NCBI GenBank assembly: GCA_963826795.1
Contig: CAWGYT010000031.1
Span: 1-41,120, forward strand
Direction of reading: 5' to 3'
Origin: CAWGYT01 sp963826795
GTDB lineage: Bacteria > Planctomycetota > Planctomycetia > Pirellulales > Pirellulaceae
Length of the DNA: 41,120 nt
The position numbers and the translations under genes were made by a program. Shown piece after piece: positions 16,947 to 26,191 of the stretch; the first letter of the stretch is position 1, and each line of letters starts with the position of its first letter. The notes below the pieces were generated by a model. The model made no database searches. It worked only from the letters and a program-made list of their open reading frames with translations, and had not been told where the DNA came from.

Positions 16947-18449
16947 TTAGGCCAGATCCCGGTCTTCAAAGAGGGCCAGGGCCAACAGGATGGCAATCCC
17001 GCTGTAGGCCATGCAATAGACGAGCGACCAGCCGAGGTAGGCCAGCGGCACGGGACGCCCCGCAGCGACCGCCGCCTGGATATTGAAGTGGTCCAGCACC
17101 GGCAGGATCGTGGCAATGAATTGCCCCACGAACACGACGGGCGCGAACTCGATCGGCGACTGCACGATCAACGGCGTAATGTGGCCCAACACGTAGATCG
17201 AAAAGCAGATCACGAAATTCGCCAACATCGGCAACCGCGTCGAAATCGCGACGCTCAGTGAAATCAAAACCGTCGCCTCGAAAAAGGCCAAGACCAGTCC
17301 CGGAATCGTCAGCATGACTTCCAAGTTGGCGATCGTCCACTCCGGGGTCTCGCTGCCCATTTCCCGCGCGTCGTAGACCGGCTTGTAGGCGACAACAATC
17401 AGCAACGTGAGTCCCAACACGAGGAACATGAGGGCGACCGTCCAAAGAATGCCGGCCAGCTTGCCTAAGATGAATTGATGCCGCGAGACGGGCTTTGACA
17501 AGACCGTCAGCGCAGTCCGCCCTTCGATTTCTTCCGAGACCGAATTCGAGGCAGCCCACACGCCCTGAATGATGCCCAGGATCATCACCAACGTCAGGCC
17601 CGAGTCCTTCAGCATCTTGATGTCCTCGCCGAACGTGTTGTACGGCAGGTACATGAACAGGACGAGCAGGAAGATACCGAGGGCCAAGAGAATGCCGAAG
17701 AGGGGTTGCGCGATCTCCGACTTCGTGGTCACCAACGCAATCGCCGACAGCCGAGGAAAGCACCAGGCCTGCACGAAGTAGAGCAGGTAGAATCCGATCG
17801 TCGCCAGCGCCGTGATGGGAATGGCAATGATCTCGGGATACGCCGGGCCGGTCGTCAAGACGATCTCCACCGTCGCCGCTCGATCGGCCAGGTTGGTGAT
17901 GTAGAGATTTTCGACATATTGCCCGCCGAACAGACTTTGACTTTGAGTTCGCCGCGACCACTCGAAGGCCTGCGTGGGACCCACCTCCACCGCCGGACCG
18001 AACTGATCCTCCTCACGCTCGGCGTTGGCGACTTCCACCAGCTCGTCCGACCGCACCTCCAACCGTACCGCCTCGCTGCCGCGGACGTCGATTCGCACCG
18101 GTGCAAGACTTGCCTCCGCGGCAATTGTCTCGCGAATCGTGCGCTCACCCACCAGGGGCAAACGAGCCAGGGATTCCAACATCGCCAGCGGATCGTAAAC
18201 GATGAACGATCCGGCAACCGCCAGCAGGCCGCCCAGCCCCGCAATCACGGTCGTCGGCAACAGGATGCTCTCGCTCAGCGCCAACGGCACCTGCAATGCC
18301 GCTTGACGACGCACCACGAACAACAGCCCCCAGATTGCGAGCAGCACCATCAGCCCCAGCAGAAACCCGCTGCCGATCAGCCAGAGGGTTGTGAGCCAGC
18401 TAACCAACCAATCCGCTGCGACCGCTGACAAAAGAAAGGACGTGTTCAT
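16947..18449 (-). CDS. ABC-2 type transporter permease
   Basis: A 500-residue membrane protein with hydrophobic segments near residues 15-45, 62-85, 210-235, 247-267 and several more to the C-terminus. The segment SEEIEGRTALTVLSKPVSRH followed by FILGKLAG is typical of ABC-2 permeases encoded beside an ATPase and often linked to gliding or export (NosY/GldF-like). A soluble loop of about 110 residues lies between the second and third membrane segments. No ATPase gene is adjacent in the window. The upstream neighbour on the other strand is acylphosphatase, so the permease probably stands alone or pairs with a distant ATPase. The substrate cannot be told. Confidence 0.85.
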   Translation of the reverse strand: MNTSFLLSAVAADWLVSWLTTLWLIGSGFLLGLMVLLAIWGLLFVVRRQAALQVPLALSESILLPTTVIAGLGGLLAVAGSFIVYDPLAMLESLARLPLVGERTIRETIAAEASLAPVRIDVRGSEAVRLEVRSDELVEVANAEREEDQFGPAVEVGPTQAFEWSRRTQSQSLFGGQYVENLYITNLADRAATVEIVLTTGPAYPEIIAIPITALATIGFYLLYFVQAWCFPRLSAIALVTTKSEIAQPLFGILLALGIFLLVLFMYLPYNTFGEDIKMLKDSGLTLVMILGIIQGVWAASNSVSEEIEGRTALTVLSKPVSRHQFILGKLAGILWTVALMFLVLGLTLLIVVAYKPVYDAREMGSETPEWTIANLEVMLTIPGLVLAFFEATVLISLSVAISTRLPMLANFVICFSIYVLGHITPLIVQSPIEFAPVVFVGQFIATILPVLDHFNIQAAVAAGRPVPLAYLGWSLVYCMAYSGIAILLALALFEDRDLA

Positions 18450-18640
18450 ATCCCGTCACTGGGTTGAAGGTTGCGGTGGAGCGAGATGCGGAATGGACCA
18501 AGACGAAGCAGGGATGGCAGACGGGGTCTAAGTTCTCGAGTGGCTGGATCCCCGTCGCCGCTTGATGGTAATCTAGTAGTCGCGCTCCGAGGGGCTCAAC
18601 CGGGTCGGGTGAAAAGGCAATCGCGAGGGCGAATCGATCG

Positions 18641-18931
18641 ATGTCCCCTAACGTTCTCCAGACACGTCAACTTGTGTACTTCTCCGGCCAGGTCCAGGGG
18701 GTCGGGTTCCGCTATACGGCCCAGCGGGTGGCGGCCGGGTTTCCGGTCGGTGGCTACGTGCGAAATCTGGCGGACGGACGCGTGGAACTGGTGGTCGAGG
18801 GCGATGCGGGGGAAGTTCACGCCTTCGTCCGCGAACTGAGTCAGGTGATGTCGAGCTACATCCGGCACGCCGACGTCCATACGCTGCCGCCGACCGGCGA
18901 GTTCACAGGGTTTGAAATTCGATTCGGCTAG
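18641..18931 (+). CDS. acyP: acylphosphatase
   Basis: A 96-residue small cytosolic enzyme that hydrolyses acyl phosphates such as acetyl phosphate or carbamoyl phosphate. The signature GQVQGVGFRYT holds the catalytic Arg24, and GYVRNLADGRVELVVEG holds the catalytic Asn42. The length is normal and the C-terminus ends in the usual FEIRFG strand. A GAGGG lies about 11 bases before the ATG. It is divergent from the ABC permease. Confidence 0.93.
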   Translation: MSPNVLQTRQLVYFSGQVQGVGFRYTAQRVAAGFPVGGYVRNLADGRVELVVEGDAGEVHAFVRELSQVMSSYIRHADVHTLPPTGEFTGFEIRFG

Positions 18932-19004
18932 TGCTTTGTCACAGCTTGATTTTCGCGCAATATCTCTTGACTGAAAGGGCGGGTTGCCTTAGCCTCCGCC
19001 CGCT

Positions 19005-20047
19005 ATGAAGACTGTTTACCCATCCCTGAGTCTGGTTGCGGTCGTCCACCTGGGGCTGCCGCTGGCGCTACTGGGGCAAGCGTTGCCTGCCACGACCGCG
19101 CCACGTGTGGTGGTGCTTCAGAACGAAAGCGTGATTCAGGGCGAGGCGGAGCCGACCGAGGACGGATGGCTCGTCACAAACGGCCCGTGGCACCGCGTTC
19201 GCGTTCCGCAGCGGGACGTGGATTTTGTCGCTGCCGACCTGGCGGCGGCCTACCGAATCAAATTGCGGCGAATTTCGCCCCTTGCGTTTGACGAGCACCT
19301 GCGGCTGGCTCAATGGTGCTTGCGGCACGACCTGGACGGTAAAGCGGGCGATCGCCTGTTGCATCTGGTTCGACTCGATCCGCACCATCCCGCGGTGGCG
19401 GCGTTGGAAGCTCAATTGCGTCGCGCGCGAGCCCGGAAGTCGTGCGCGCGGGACTGGACCTCGCGACCGAGAGCGTGCCCTTGTCGGATGCGGCCGACCG
19501 CGAAGACGAGTTGCCGCCTTTGCCGCGCGACGCGGTGGGCGAATTCACACGTGCCATCCAGCCGCTGCTCTTGAATCGATGTGGCCAGACAACGTGTCAC
19601 GGCAACGCGGCACGCAACACCTTTCAACTGTCGCGACTGGCGCCGGGCAAGATGACTCGCCGCGATCTGACCTTGCGAAATCTGCGGGCCGTGCTGGCCC
19701 AAATTGACGAGCACGACGCCGAGCGGAGTCCGCTTCTGCTGCAGGCCGTGTCGGTTCATGGTCCCGCTCAACGGTCATCCATCGAACCCCACGAAGTTCG
19801 TCAATACGAGCGTTTGGTTGGCTGGGTGAGAGAGGTGGCGCAGGCCGAGGGCGGATTGCCCTCCCACGGCGAGCCGTGGGGAGTTGAGCCGGCGCAGGTG
19901 AGCGATTCGGCCTTCCCTTCCGCATCCGATTCCGCCGCGGCGGGCCTCGCTTCGGACCCGGTGGACCCGCTGGATCCCGCCGAGTTTAACGCGCGTTTCG
20001 CGGCCGATACGCCGGCCGCCGAAATGCCCACGCCGACAACGCGCTGA
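19005..20047 (+). pseudogene. frame-disrupted exported protein with cytochrome-c-like CxxxxCH motif
   Basis: Two overlapping frames join into one plausible protein of about 347 residues. The first frame gives a signal peptide (about 1-26) and a domain rich in Arg and Leu to residue 140. The second picks up near 19430 and gives GLDLATESVPLSD, then EFTRAIQPLLLNRCGQTTCHG, then a polar tail. The stretch IQPLL-CxxxxCH resembles the haem-binding start of planctomycete cytochrome-c-like domains, though the spacing is one residue more than CxxCH and haem binding is not certain. One missing C in the GCCCGG run near 19431-19436 would repair the frame. Either the gene is inactive or the base is an error. 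Confidence 0.6.
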
Positions 20048-20161
20048 TCGGCCACGGCTTCGCGCGTCGCTATCCTTGCATTCACGCTCGGTTATGTTAC
20101 CTTCTCGAGATTCAGGCAAGAGTGCCACGATCGAGAAGTCAACAGAACGGAGCAACAAACC

Positions 20162-20659
20162 ATGTCAATGTTTATCGGTGAGGCCCTGGTCGGCGAAGGG
20201 AACGAGATTGCGCACATCGACCTGATCATCGGCAGCAAGGACGGTCCCGCGGGAATCGCGTTCGCCAACGCACTAGCGCGTCAAAGCGAAGGGCACTCGA
20301 ATCTGTTGGCTGTGCTCGAGCCCAATCTGGCGGTGAAACCGTCGACGGTGATGATCACCAAGGTCACGATCAAGGGGGCTCGCCAAGCCGTCCAGATGTT
20401 CGGTCCCGCTCAGGCCGCCGTCGCTCAGGCCGTCGCTGACTCCGTCGCCAACGGTGTCATCCCCAAGGATAAGTGCGAAGAGTACGTCATCACGTGTGGC
20501 GTCTTCATCCATTGGGAAGCTCAGGACGATCAAAAGATCTACCAGTTCAACTACGAGGCCACGAAAGAGGCGATCGCGAGCGCCATGGCGGGCCGACCCT
20601 CCGTGGACGAGATGCTGGCCAAGAAGGACAGTGCGAATCATCCCTTCAAGGGCTTCTAG
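20162..20659 (+). CDS. fae: formaldehyde-activating enzyme
   Basis: A 165-residue enzyme that speeds the joining of formaldehyde to tetrahydromethanopterin, giving methylene-H4MPT. The N-terminus FIGEALVGEGNEIAHIDLII, with catalytic His18 (His17 in the mature numbering), and the segments AVLEPNLAVKPSTVM, GPAQAAVAQAVADSV and NYEATKEAI are characteristic of the family. The length is normal. GGAG lies 11 bases before the ATG. Together with the next gene it forms the archaeal-type C1 pathway known from methylotrophs and planctomycetes, probably used here for formaldehyde detoxification or oxidation. Confidence 0.96.
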   Translation: MSMFIGEALVGEGNEIAHIDLIIGSKDGPAGIAFANALARQSEGHSNLLAVLEPNLAVKPSTVMITKVTIKGARQAVQMFGPAQAAVAQAVADSVANGVIPKDKCEEYVITCGVFIHWEAQDDQKIYQFNYEATKEAIASAMAGRPSVDEMLAKKDSANHPFKGF

Positions 20660-20702
20660 GGCATCGTCAAAGTGACGATTGGGATCGTCTCGGGATCGTC
20701 TC

Positions 20703-20808
20703 GGGAGGGCGAGGCTCCGGCCGAGCCGAACTCACGTTACGTCGCCGTCCTTCCTGACTTCCTTCCTTCCTAAATTCGTTCGTCTCGGCAGGAGTCTCGC
20801 CCTCCCGG
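20703..20808. repeat. 'GEAPAEP' inverted-repeat hairpin element
   Basis: Two arms of about 25 bases, 20703-20727 (GGGAGGGCGAGGCTCCGGCC then GAGCC) and 20784-20808 (its near reverse complement), flank a loop of about 56 bases. The arms match those at 28574 and 36473, but the loop sequences differ. It sits between fae and mtdB and could act as a bidirectional transcript stabiliser or attenuator, in the manner of REP elements. Confidence 0.85.
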
Positions 20809-20850
20809 TGTGCCTGCCTCGAAAACCAGGCTGCTAGTTCGCGTGATTCG

Positions 20851-21723
20851 ATGATCAAACCTCGAATTCTGATCCAGCTGGATCCCGATCCGCACGCAAG
20901 TGTGTTTGATGCGGTGGTGGCGGTCGACGCGCACGTTGATCATCTTCTGCAGTATTCGGCGGTTCAGCCGGATCAGGTGCGGGGACTGGTTCACGGGGCG
21001 ATGTTTACGCGGTCGCCGGCCGACTTGCAGCAGACGGCCATTTTCATCGGTGGGACGGACGTGCGGGCGGGCGAACGGCTGTTGGAATGCGTCAAGGAAA
21101 CCTTCTTCGGTCCGCTCCGCGTATCCGTGATGCTGGACGCCAACGGGGCGAATACGACAGCTGCCGCGGCCGTGGTGGCGGCCGGTCGTCATTTGAGCCT
21201 GGAAGGCGCGGAGGCATTGATCTTGGCGGGGACGGGCCCGGTGGGACAGCGTGCCGCGCGGCTGCTGGTCCAGCAGGGAACGCGGGTCCGCCTGGCGTCA
21301 CGCCAGCTCGCACGGGCGGCCGCGGTGTGCGACGAGCTTGCCCCACGCGCGGCGGAGAGGGGACAGTTGACGCCTTGCCAGACCGATTCGCCGGCGGCGA
21401 CGGCTAAGGCCCTGGACGGGGTGCAGGTCGTCATCGCGGCGGGCGCCGCGGGAGTTCAGTTGCTGACCGCCGCGGCTTGGGGGCAGAGCTCCGAGCTGCG
21501 GGTGATGATCGACCTGAATGCCGTTCCTCCGGCGGGAATCGAGGGCGTTGCGGCGACGGATAACGCACGTCACCAGGACCATGTCGTCTGTTACGGCGCG
21601 ATTGGGGTCGGCGGCACGAAGATGAAGATCCATCGTGCCGCGTTGGAACGTTTGTACAGCGAGAACCGATGTGTCCTGGACGCCGAAGAGATTTATGCTC
21701 TCGGCAAGGATCTTGAATGTTGA
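20851..21723 (+). CDS. mtdB: NAD(P)-dependent methylene-tetrahydromethanopterin dehydrogenase
   Basis: A 290-residue enzyme oxidising methylene-H4MPT to methenyl-H4MPT with NAD(P)+. The N-terminus ILIQLDPDPHASVFDAVVAVD and the DHLLQYSAVQPDQVRGLVHG region are family hallmarks for pterin binding. The Rossmann motif is GTGPVGQRAA at about 127-136. The C-terminal GAIGVGGTKMKIHRAAL is also conserved. It follows fae by 191 bases that contain the hairpin repeat. No ribosome site is obvious before the ATG. Its stop lies 9 bases from the stop of the convergent barrel gene. MtdA/MtdB cannot be told apart with certainty by eye. Confidence 0.9.
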   Translation: MIKPRILIQLDPDPHASVFDAVVAVDAHVDHLLQYSAVQPDQVRGLVHGAMFTRSPADLQQTAIFIGGTDVRAGERLLECVKETFFGPLRVSVMLDANGANTTAAAAVVAAGRHLSLEGAEALILAGTGPVGQRAARLLVQQGTRVRLASRQLARAAAVCDELAPRAAERGQLTPCQTDSPAATAKALDGVQVVIAAGAAGVQLLTAAAWGQSSELRVMIDLNAVPPAGIEGVAATDNARHQDHVVCYGAIGVGGTKMKIHRAALERLYSENRCVLDAEEIYALGKDLEC

Positions 21724-21732
21724 CGTGCGGCG

Positions 21733-23450
21733 TCAGCGTCCGAAGCCGACGAAGAAGCTGAAGTTCTGCACCCGGTCGGTTTCTTCCTTGGCCACCGGAA
21801 CCGCAAAGTCGACGGCGATCGGTGCCGGACCCATCGCGGGAATGGCAATCCGCAGACCCGCCCCGAACGACACGCGGAAGTCGTCCTTGTTGAACTTGAG
21901 TTCCTCCTCGATGGTCCCGTAGTCGCAGAAGACGACGCCCTTGAGCATGTCGTCGGCGGTAATGGGGAACATGTACTCGACGGATCCCAAGAGGCTCAAC
22001 TCGCCACCGACATACACCCCTTGCACCTGCGGACTGGCACTCCGGAAGCGAAAACCACGCAGCGTCGAATAGCCGCCCGCGAAGAAGTTTTCGTAGAGCG
22101 GGGTGTCGGGCCCGGACAAGCCGACGGACAATGACGTGCCCAGCACGTGCCGGCCCGATTCGTCGGGGCGTTCGCTCAGCAGGAAGTACTTGCGGTAGTC
22201 GATTTTGCCCTGCGGGTACTCGTAGGTGCCGAAGAACTGCTCAAACGACAGCTCCAGGAAATGGCCTTCGGTGGCCGCGAAGGGCGAGTCTCGAGTGTCG
22301 TGTGTCAAGCCAATGCGACCGCTATAGAGCGCGCTATTTCCCAGCACGTCATCCAGTTCGGCGACGCCCAGGACCCGCGGGTCGTAAACTTTGACGTTTT
22401 CGAATCGCATGCCGCCTGTCAGCGAGAGGTCGGGCGTCAGCCGGTAACCCAGTCCGATGCGTCCACCCAGACGTTGTTCGTTCCAATCATAGTATTGACG
22501 ATCGTAAAGGTAGCCGCTCAGGTTCAAGCTGATGTTCGTGTCAAACAGATAAGGCTCGGTGAAATTCACCAGATAGCGTTGCAGCCGGTTGCCCGGAATC
22601 GCCTCGATCCGCAAGCGTTGCCCGCCGCCCCGCCAGGCCGTGCCATTCAGAATGTCGTCGACGCTGCGCGGAAAACGCTTCCAGTCAAAGTTGTATTCGT
22701 CGACCACGATCTGGGCGGTCAGTCCGGCATCGGAGTTGACGCCGACGCCAAACATGAAGCGGCCCGTCTGTTGCTCGCGGACGTTCACGATCAGGTCGGC
22801 CAGTCGACCGGTGAACGGTTGGGGGCCCGGCATGTCGGTCGGACCCGGGTGAAACTCGGCCGTGGGCGTGGCGGGATTCAGGGCGGGATTCGCGTAGCCG
22901 ATTGTCCCTGGCAGCGTCCCCGGTGGGCCGTAGGGCGGCGCTCCGTCGTAGGCCGGGTTGCCGTCGAAGGCCGCCGGACCGTAACCCGGTGAGCCCGGAT
23001 AGGGCGAGTCGTAGGGCGTCCCGAACTGGGCCGGGACGACGTTCGCGTCACGTGCTGGGCTCGTGGCACTAGGATTCGATCGCGGCACGCCCGAGACGGG
23101 CATGGGGCCGCGTGGGTAGTCGACGCTCGGAGTCGACTCACGACCCGACTCGGGCTGTTGGCCTCGCACGATCGTCCCCGCGGAAGTACCCTGGGGCGGT
23201 TGCGTCGCACCCGTCGGCAATGCTCCCTGGGGCGTCGTTGCGGGCAACGCGACCTCCGTCCGCCGCACGGGCGGCGCGGTGAGTTCGGCACCGCGCACGA
23301 CGGGCTGCTGCTGACGGCTCGGCAATAAGGGGCCTGCGTGCGCGGCGAGACTTGGGCGACGCGCGGGCCTGTCCAGCTCACGCAACCGCTCAGCCCCAGA
23401 CACAGCAGTGTCAGCAAGCAGACGGGATAGGTTCGTGATGGCGTCGTCAA
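21733..23450 (-). CDS. BamA-type outer-membrane beta-barrel (D15 surface antigen), 5' frameshift
   Basis: The barrel half of an Omp85/BamA protein, without POTRA domains. The open frame (to 23466, GTG) has a poor N-terminus. A different frame starting at TTG 23450, with AGGAAG about 8 bases upstream, gives a lipoprotein signal (LLCLGLSGC, Cys23) and then VSWTGPRVAQVSPRTQAP. One missing base in the CCCC run at 23329-23332 would join this to LLPSRQQQPVVRGAE of the long frame. A Pro/Gly/Ala-rich spacer of about 180 residues follows, then the barrel with YSTLRGFRFRS (the conserved RGF lid-lock motif of Omp85) and the C-terminal Phe-rich strand. It acts in the outer membrane with the POTRA protein encoded just upstream. 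Confidence 0.8.
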
Positions 23451-23484
23451 CGTGGCTTCCTTGCACGAATTAAGCGAAATCGGG

Positions 23485-24900
23485 TCAACGGGGGCTGAAC
23501 GGCGGCTTGGACGTTGATTCGTCGGCGTATCGCGGGCCCTCGTCGCTGTATTCGGGCGGGCGGATCGCGATCGTCGGAACCGCTCCTCGCGTTGGATCGC
23601 TCAGGAATAGCTGCGAAGCGCGCAATCGACGTTCACTGGCACGGATCTCGTTGATGTCGATAATGTCTCCGCTGACCAACGAGAGGCGGTTGATCACGAC
23701 GTTCCGTTTGGTATGGGGGTTTTCGCCCTCGATATTCACGATGATCTTGCCGACCCGATACTGTTCACCTTCTTCCACATCGTAAACCAGGTCGATCATG
23801 CCTGGCTCCTCCAGAAAGCGAGGATCGGCCTGGATGTCCGCGTGGACGTAGCCCTGGCCCCCGTACGTATCTCGCAGTACCGTCAGGTCGCGATTCATTC
23901 GTCGCGCGTCGAAATAGTCGCCCGAATCGAGTTCCAGGCGTTCCATGAGCGATTCGGTGGTGAAGGTTGAATTGCCGGCCAGCGAGACCTGGCGGATCCG
24001 ATAGCGAGGGCCCTCATCGATGACGAACCGGACGGTAAGCCATTTTCCCGACTCGCTGAAGATCAGTTCTCGCCCGATGCGGGCCTTAAAGAACCCCAGG
24101 CTGCGATAGTAGTTCGTCAACCGTTCCACGTCCGCATCGACCTGCTCTTTATCAACTTGACCCTTAAACATCCACATAATGCCGGGTTTGGACTGAATTT
24201 GCGTCCGCAGCCGAGAATCCGAGGCGATGGTGTTGCCCACGAAATCGGTGCGAAAGATCCGCTGCTGTTGTCCTTCATAGATTGAGAACACGACGCCCTC
24301 GTCCTCCGGCTCGATCCCCTCTTGGATCTCGACTTGTGCTTCGCTGAATCCTTTCTTGAGGTACATCTCCTGCAGCTTGCGTCGAGCCTCCTCGACGCGA
24401 TAACGCTGCAACGGATCACCGACTTTCAGTTCCGCTTCTTTGGCCAGCGTCTTGACCTTGATCCGTTTGTTGCCCACGAATCGAAGGTGTCGAATCAGCG
24501 GCAGTTCGAAGACCTGAAACGTCACCTCCACGCCACCCTCCACGGCGGTCCGATAGGTGCGCACGTTGCGAAACATGCCGGTGGTCGATAGGCGGCGAAC
24601 GTCGGCTCGAACCACTTCCGGATCGAAGTCTCGGCCCACCCGCGTCTGTAAATGACTTCGAATCTTGGCCTCGTCGATCACTTCGTTGCCCATGATCTTG
24701 ACCGCAACGACGGCTTCGCCGCGTTCCCGCTTTTCAAAGACCGGTGGGCGATACTCCGGGCGTTCCTCCGCGCGGGGACCGGGGCCGGCCCCGCCCTGAC
24801 CGAGCCCGGATCCGCCGAATTGTCCACGTGCGGTCGCTGGACCGACGGAGAGAAACAGCAAGATCGCCAGGCCGAAACGCATCGGGTTCGCTGGTGGCAT
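23485..24900 (-). CDS. POTRA-domain half of a split BamA
   Basis: A 471-residue exported protein with a signal peptide (about 7-27, ending TARGQ) and five POTRA repeats in a row, each beginning with a GN-type turn (IMGNEVIDE, FVGNKRIKV, FVGNTIASD, LAGNSTFTT, INIEGENPH-like). The beta-barrel of BamA is missing, and the frame stops with an extended Pro-rich tail. The barrel is in the next gene 35 bases downstream. Together they should insert outer-membrane proteins. The open frame extends upstream to 25011, but the signal peptide fits a start at 24900 or 24882; no strong ribosome site decides. Confidence 0.88.
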   Translation of the reverse strand: MPPANPMRFGLAILLFLSVGPATARGQFGGSGLGQGGAGPGPRAEERPEYRPPVFEKRERGEAVVAVKIMGNEVIDEAKIRSHLQTRVGRDFDPEVVRADVRRLSTTGMFRNVRTYRTAVEGGVEVTFQVFELPLIRHLRFVGNKRIKVKTLAKEAELKVGDPLQRYRVEEARRKLQEMYLKKGFSEAQVEIQEGIEPEDEGVVFSIYEGQQQRIFRTDFVGNTIASDSRLRTQIQSKPGIMWMFKGQVDKEQVDADVERLTNYYRSLGFFKARIGRELIFSESGKWLTVRFVIDEGPRYRIRQVSLAGNSTFTTESLMERLELDSGDYFDARRMNRDLTVLRDTYGGQGYVHADIQADPRFLEEPGMIDLVYDVEEGEQYRVGKIIVNIEGENPHTKRNVVINRLSLVSGDIIDINEIRASERRLRASQLFLSDPTRGAVPTIAIRPPEYSDEGPRYADESTSKPPFSPR

Positions 24901-25216
24901 GCGACGCTCTAAGAAGATGGTGTGTATCATGCTTGGGAGTACGACATCCCCGGGTGTCGGCTCGAAGGTCGATTCCACGAGGGAAACGGTCATTCGCGGG
25001 TTGGTCGCCAACCGAAACGCCGGCCCACGTGGCCCGGCTGTTTGGCTGGGTCGCGTACTGATACTGAATCAGCCAATTTGCAACAAGGTGAGTTAAGAAT
25101 ATTCCTGGTGAAAAACTGGCTGGCCGGCGTCGCGGCCGAGCTTGCGCGAGGCCCGAAAAGCGTTCGCGGCCCGCGAAACGTGCGTTAAAATTCAGGCTTT
25201 TGGCGAGGCGACGGCA

Positions 25217-25913
25217 GTGATAGCAAATCAAACAAAGATGCTCGTTTCCATCGGCTGCTTCGCCTGCGTGCTCGGCGCGGCGGATCGCCGCGTGTTGGCC
25301 GACGAGCCGGCGGTGCGGTTCGAGGCCGAAATCCGCGACTTCGAGCGATACGATGCGGAGCACCCCTGGCCCGCCGGCGGGATCTTGTTCGTCGGCAGCT
25401 CGACGATTCGCAGGTGGGATCTGGCCCAAAGCTTTCCGGATCTGCCCACACTCAATCGCGGTTTCGGCGGATCGCAGCTGAGCGATGTGTTGCATTATTT
25501 TGATCGGATCGTTGTCCCCTACCGACCGCGCGTCGTGGTGCTCTACGAGGGCGACAACGACCTCGCCGCCGGGGAGACCGCCGAGCAGGTCGTGGCCGAA
25601 CTGCGGCAGTTCGTGACTCGCCTGCGCGAAACGCTGCCCGGCACGCGACTGATCGTGGTGTCGATCAAGCCCAGCCTGGCGCTGGGCTCGGTGGCCGGAA
25701 ATGCAGCGTGCCAACGCGGGCTTTGCTGCCTGCTGCCGCGAGCAACCCGACTGCGAGTTCGTGGATGTCGGCCCGGTGATGCTCGACGGCGACGCGCCGC
25801 CACGCGCGGAGCTGTTTGCCGAGGACGGATTGCATTTGAGCGCAGCCGGCTACCAACGCTGGTCCGATCTGCTCCGCCCGTTACTCGTCGAATCCCCGGC
25901 GAGCTCACCCTGA
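25217..25913 (+). pseudogene. exported SGNH/GDSL hydrolase, frameshifted
   Basis: The first frame starts at GTG 25217 with GAGG 8 bases upstream. It encodes a signal peptide, then the SGNH blocks: ILFVGSSTIRRWD (nucleophile Ser), GFGGSQLSDV (Gly) and YEGDNDLAAGE (Asn). At about 25685-25690 the frame is lost; the frame one base on continues as ARWPEMQRANAGF and ends with EDGLHLSAAGYQRWSDLL, which holds the catalytic Asp and His. Removing one G from the GGG at 25684-25686 restores one protein of about 231 residues. All catalytic blocks survive, so the break is recent or an error. Its likely role is an extracytoplasmic esterase or lipase. Confidence 0.7.
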
Positions 25914-26144
25914 ACGGGACGGCCGCAGATCGGCGCCAACCGTTTCGCCGCGCGGCGAGCTAACCAGCGATTCGAGCGGGACGAACGGCGTCTGCTTGAT
26001 GCCGCTGAACGAACGCTGCGGGCAATCCCCGCAAGCACCGCGTCCCGTCCCACGCGTCAGTCGCCACGCTTGTCGGACCACGTACATGGCCGAGGCGAGG
26101 ACGCAGGTGACCACCATCAGGGTTTGCCAGTGAGCTGCAAGCAC
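25905..26144 (-). CDS. FeoB-associated Cys-rich membrane protein
   Basis: A 79-residue protein with one N-terminal membrane segment (about residues 7-22, TLMVVTCVLASAMYVV), then an RxxWR-like region and a Gly-Ala-Cys-Gly-Asp-Cys-Pro motif (residues 36-42) like those of the small proteins encoded next to feoB. The start is GTG. It lies 47 bases downstream of the feoB stop on the same strand, and its end overlaps the SGNH hydrolase end by 9 bases. Confidence 0.8.
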   Translation of the reverse strand: MLAAHWQTLMVVTCVLASAMYVVRQAWRLTRGTGRGACGDCPQRSFSGIKQTPFVPLESLVSSPRGETVGADLRPSRSG

Positions 26145-26191
26145 GATCGATTGTCTCGGCGCGGTTCAGGTTGTGGGCGACGCGTTTCGGC

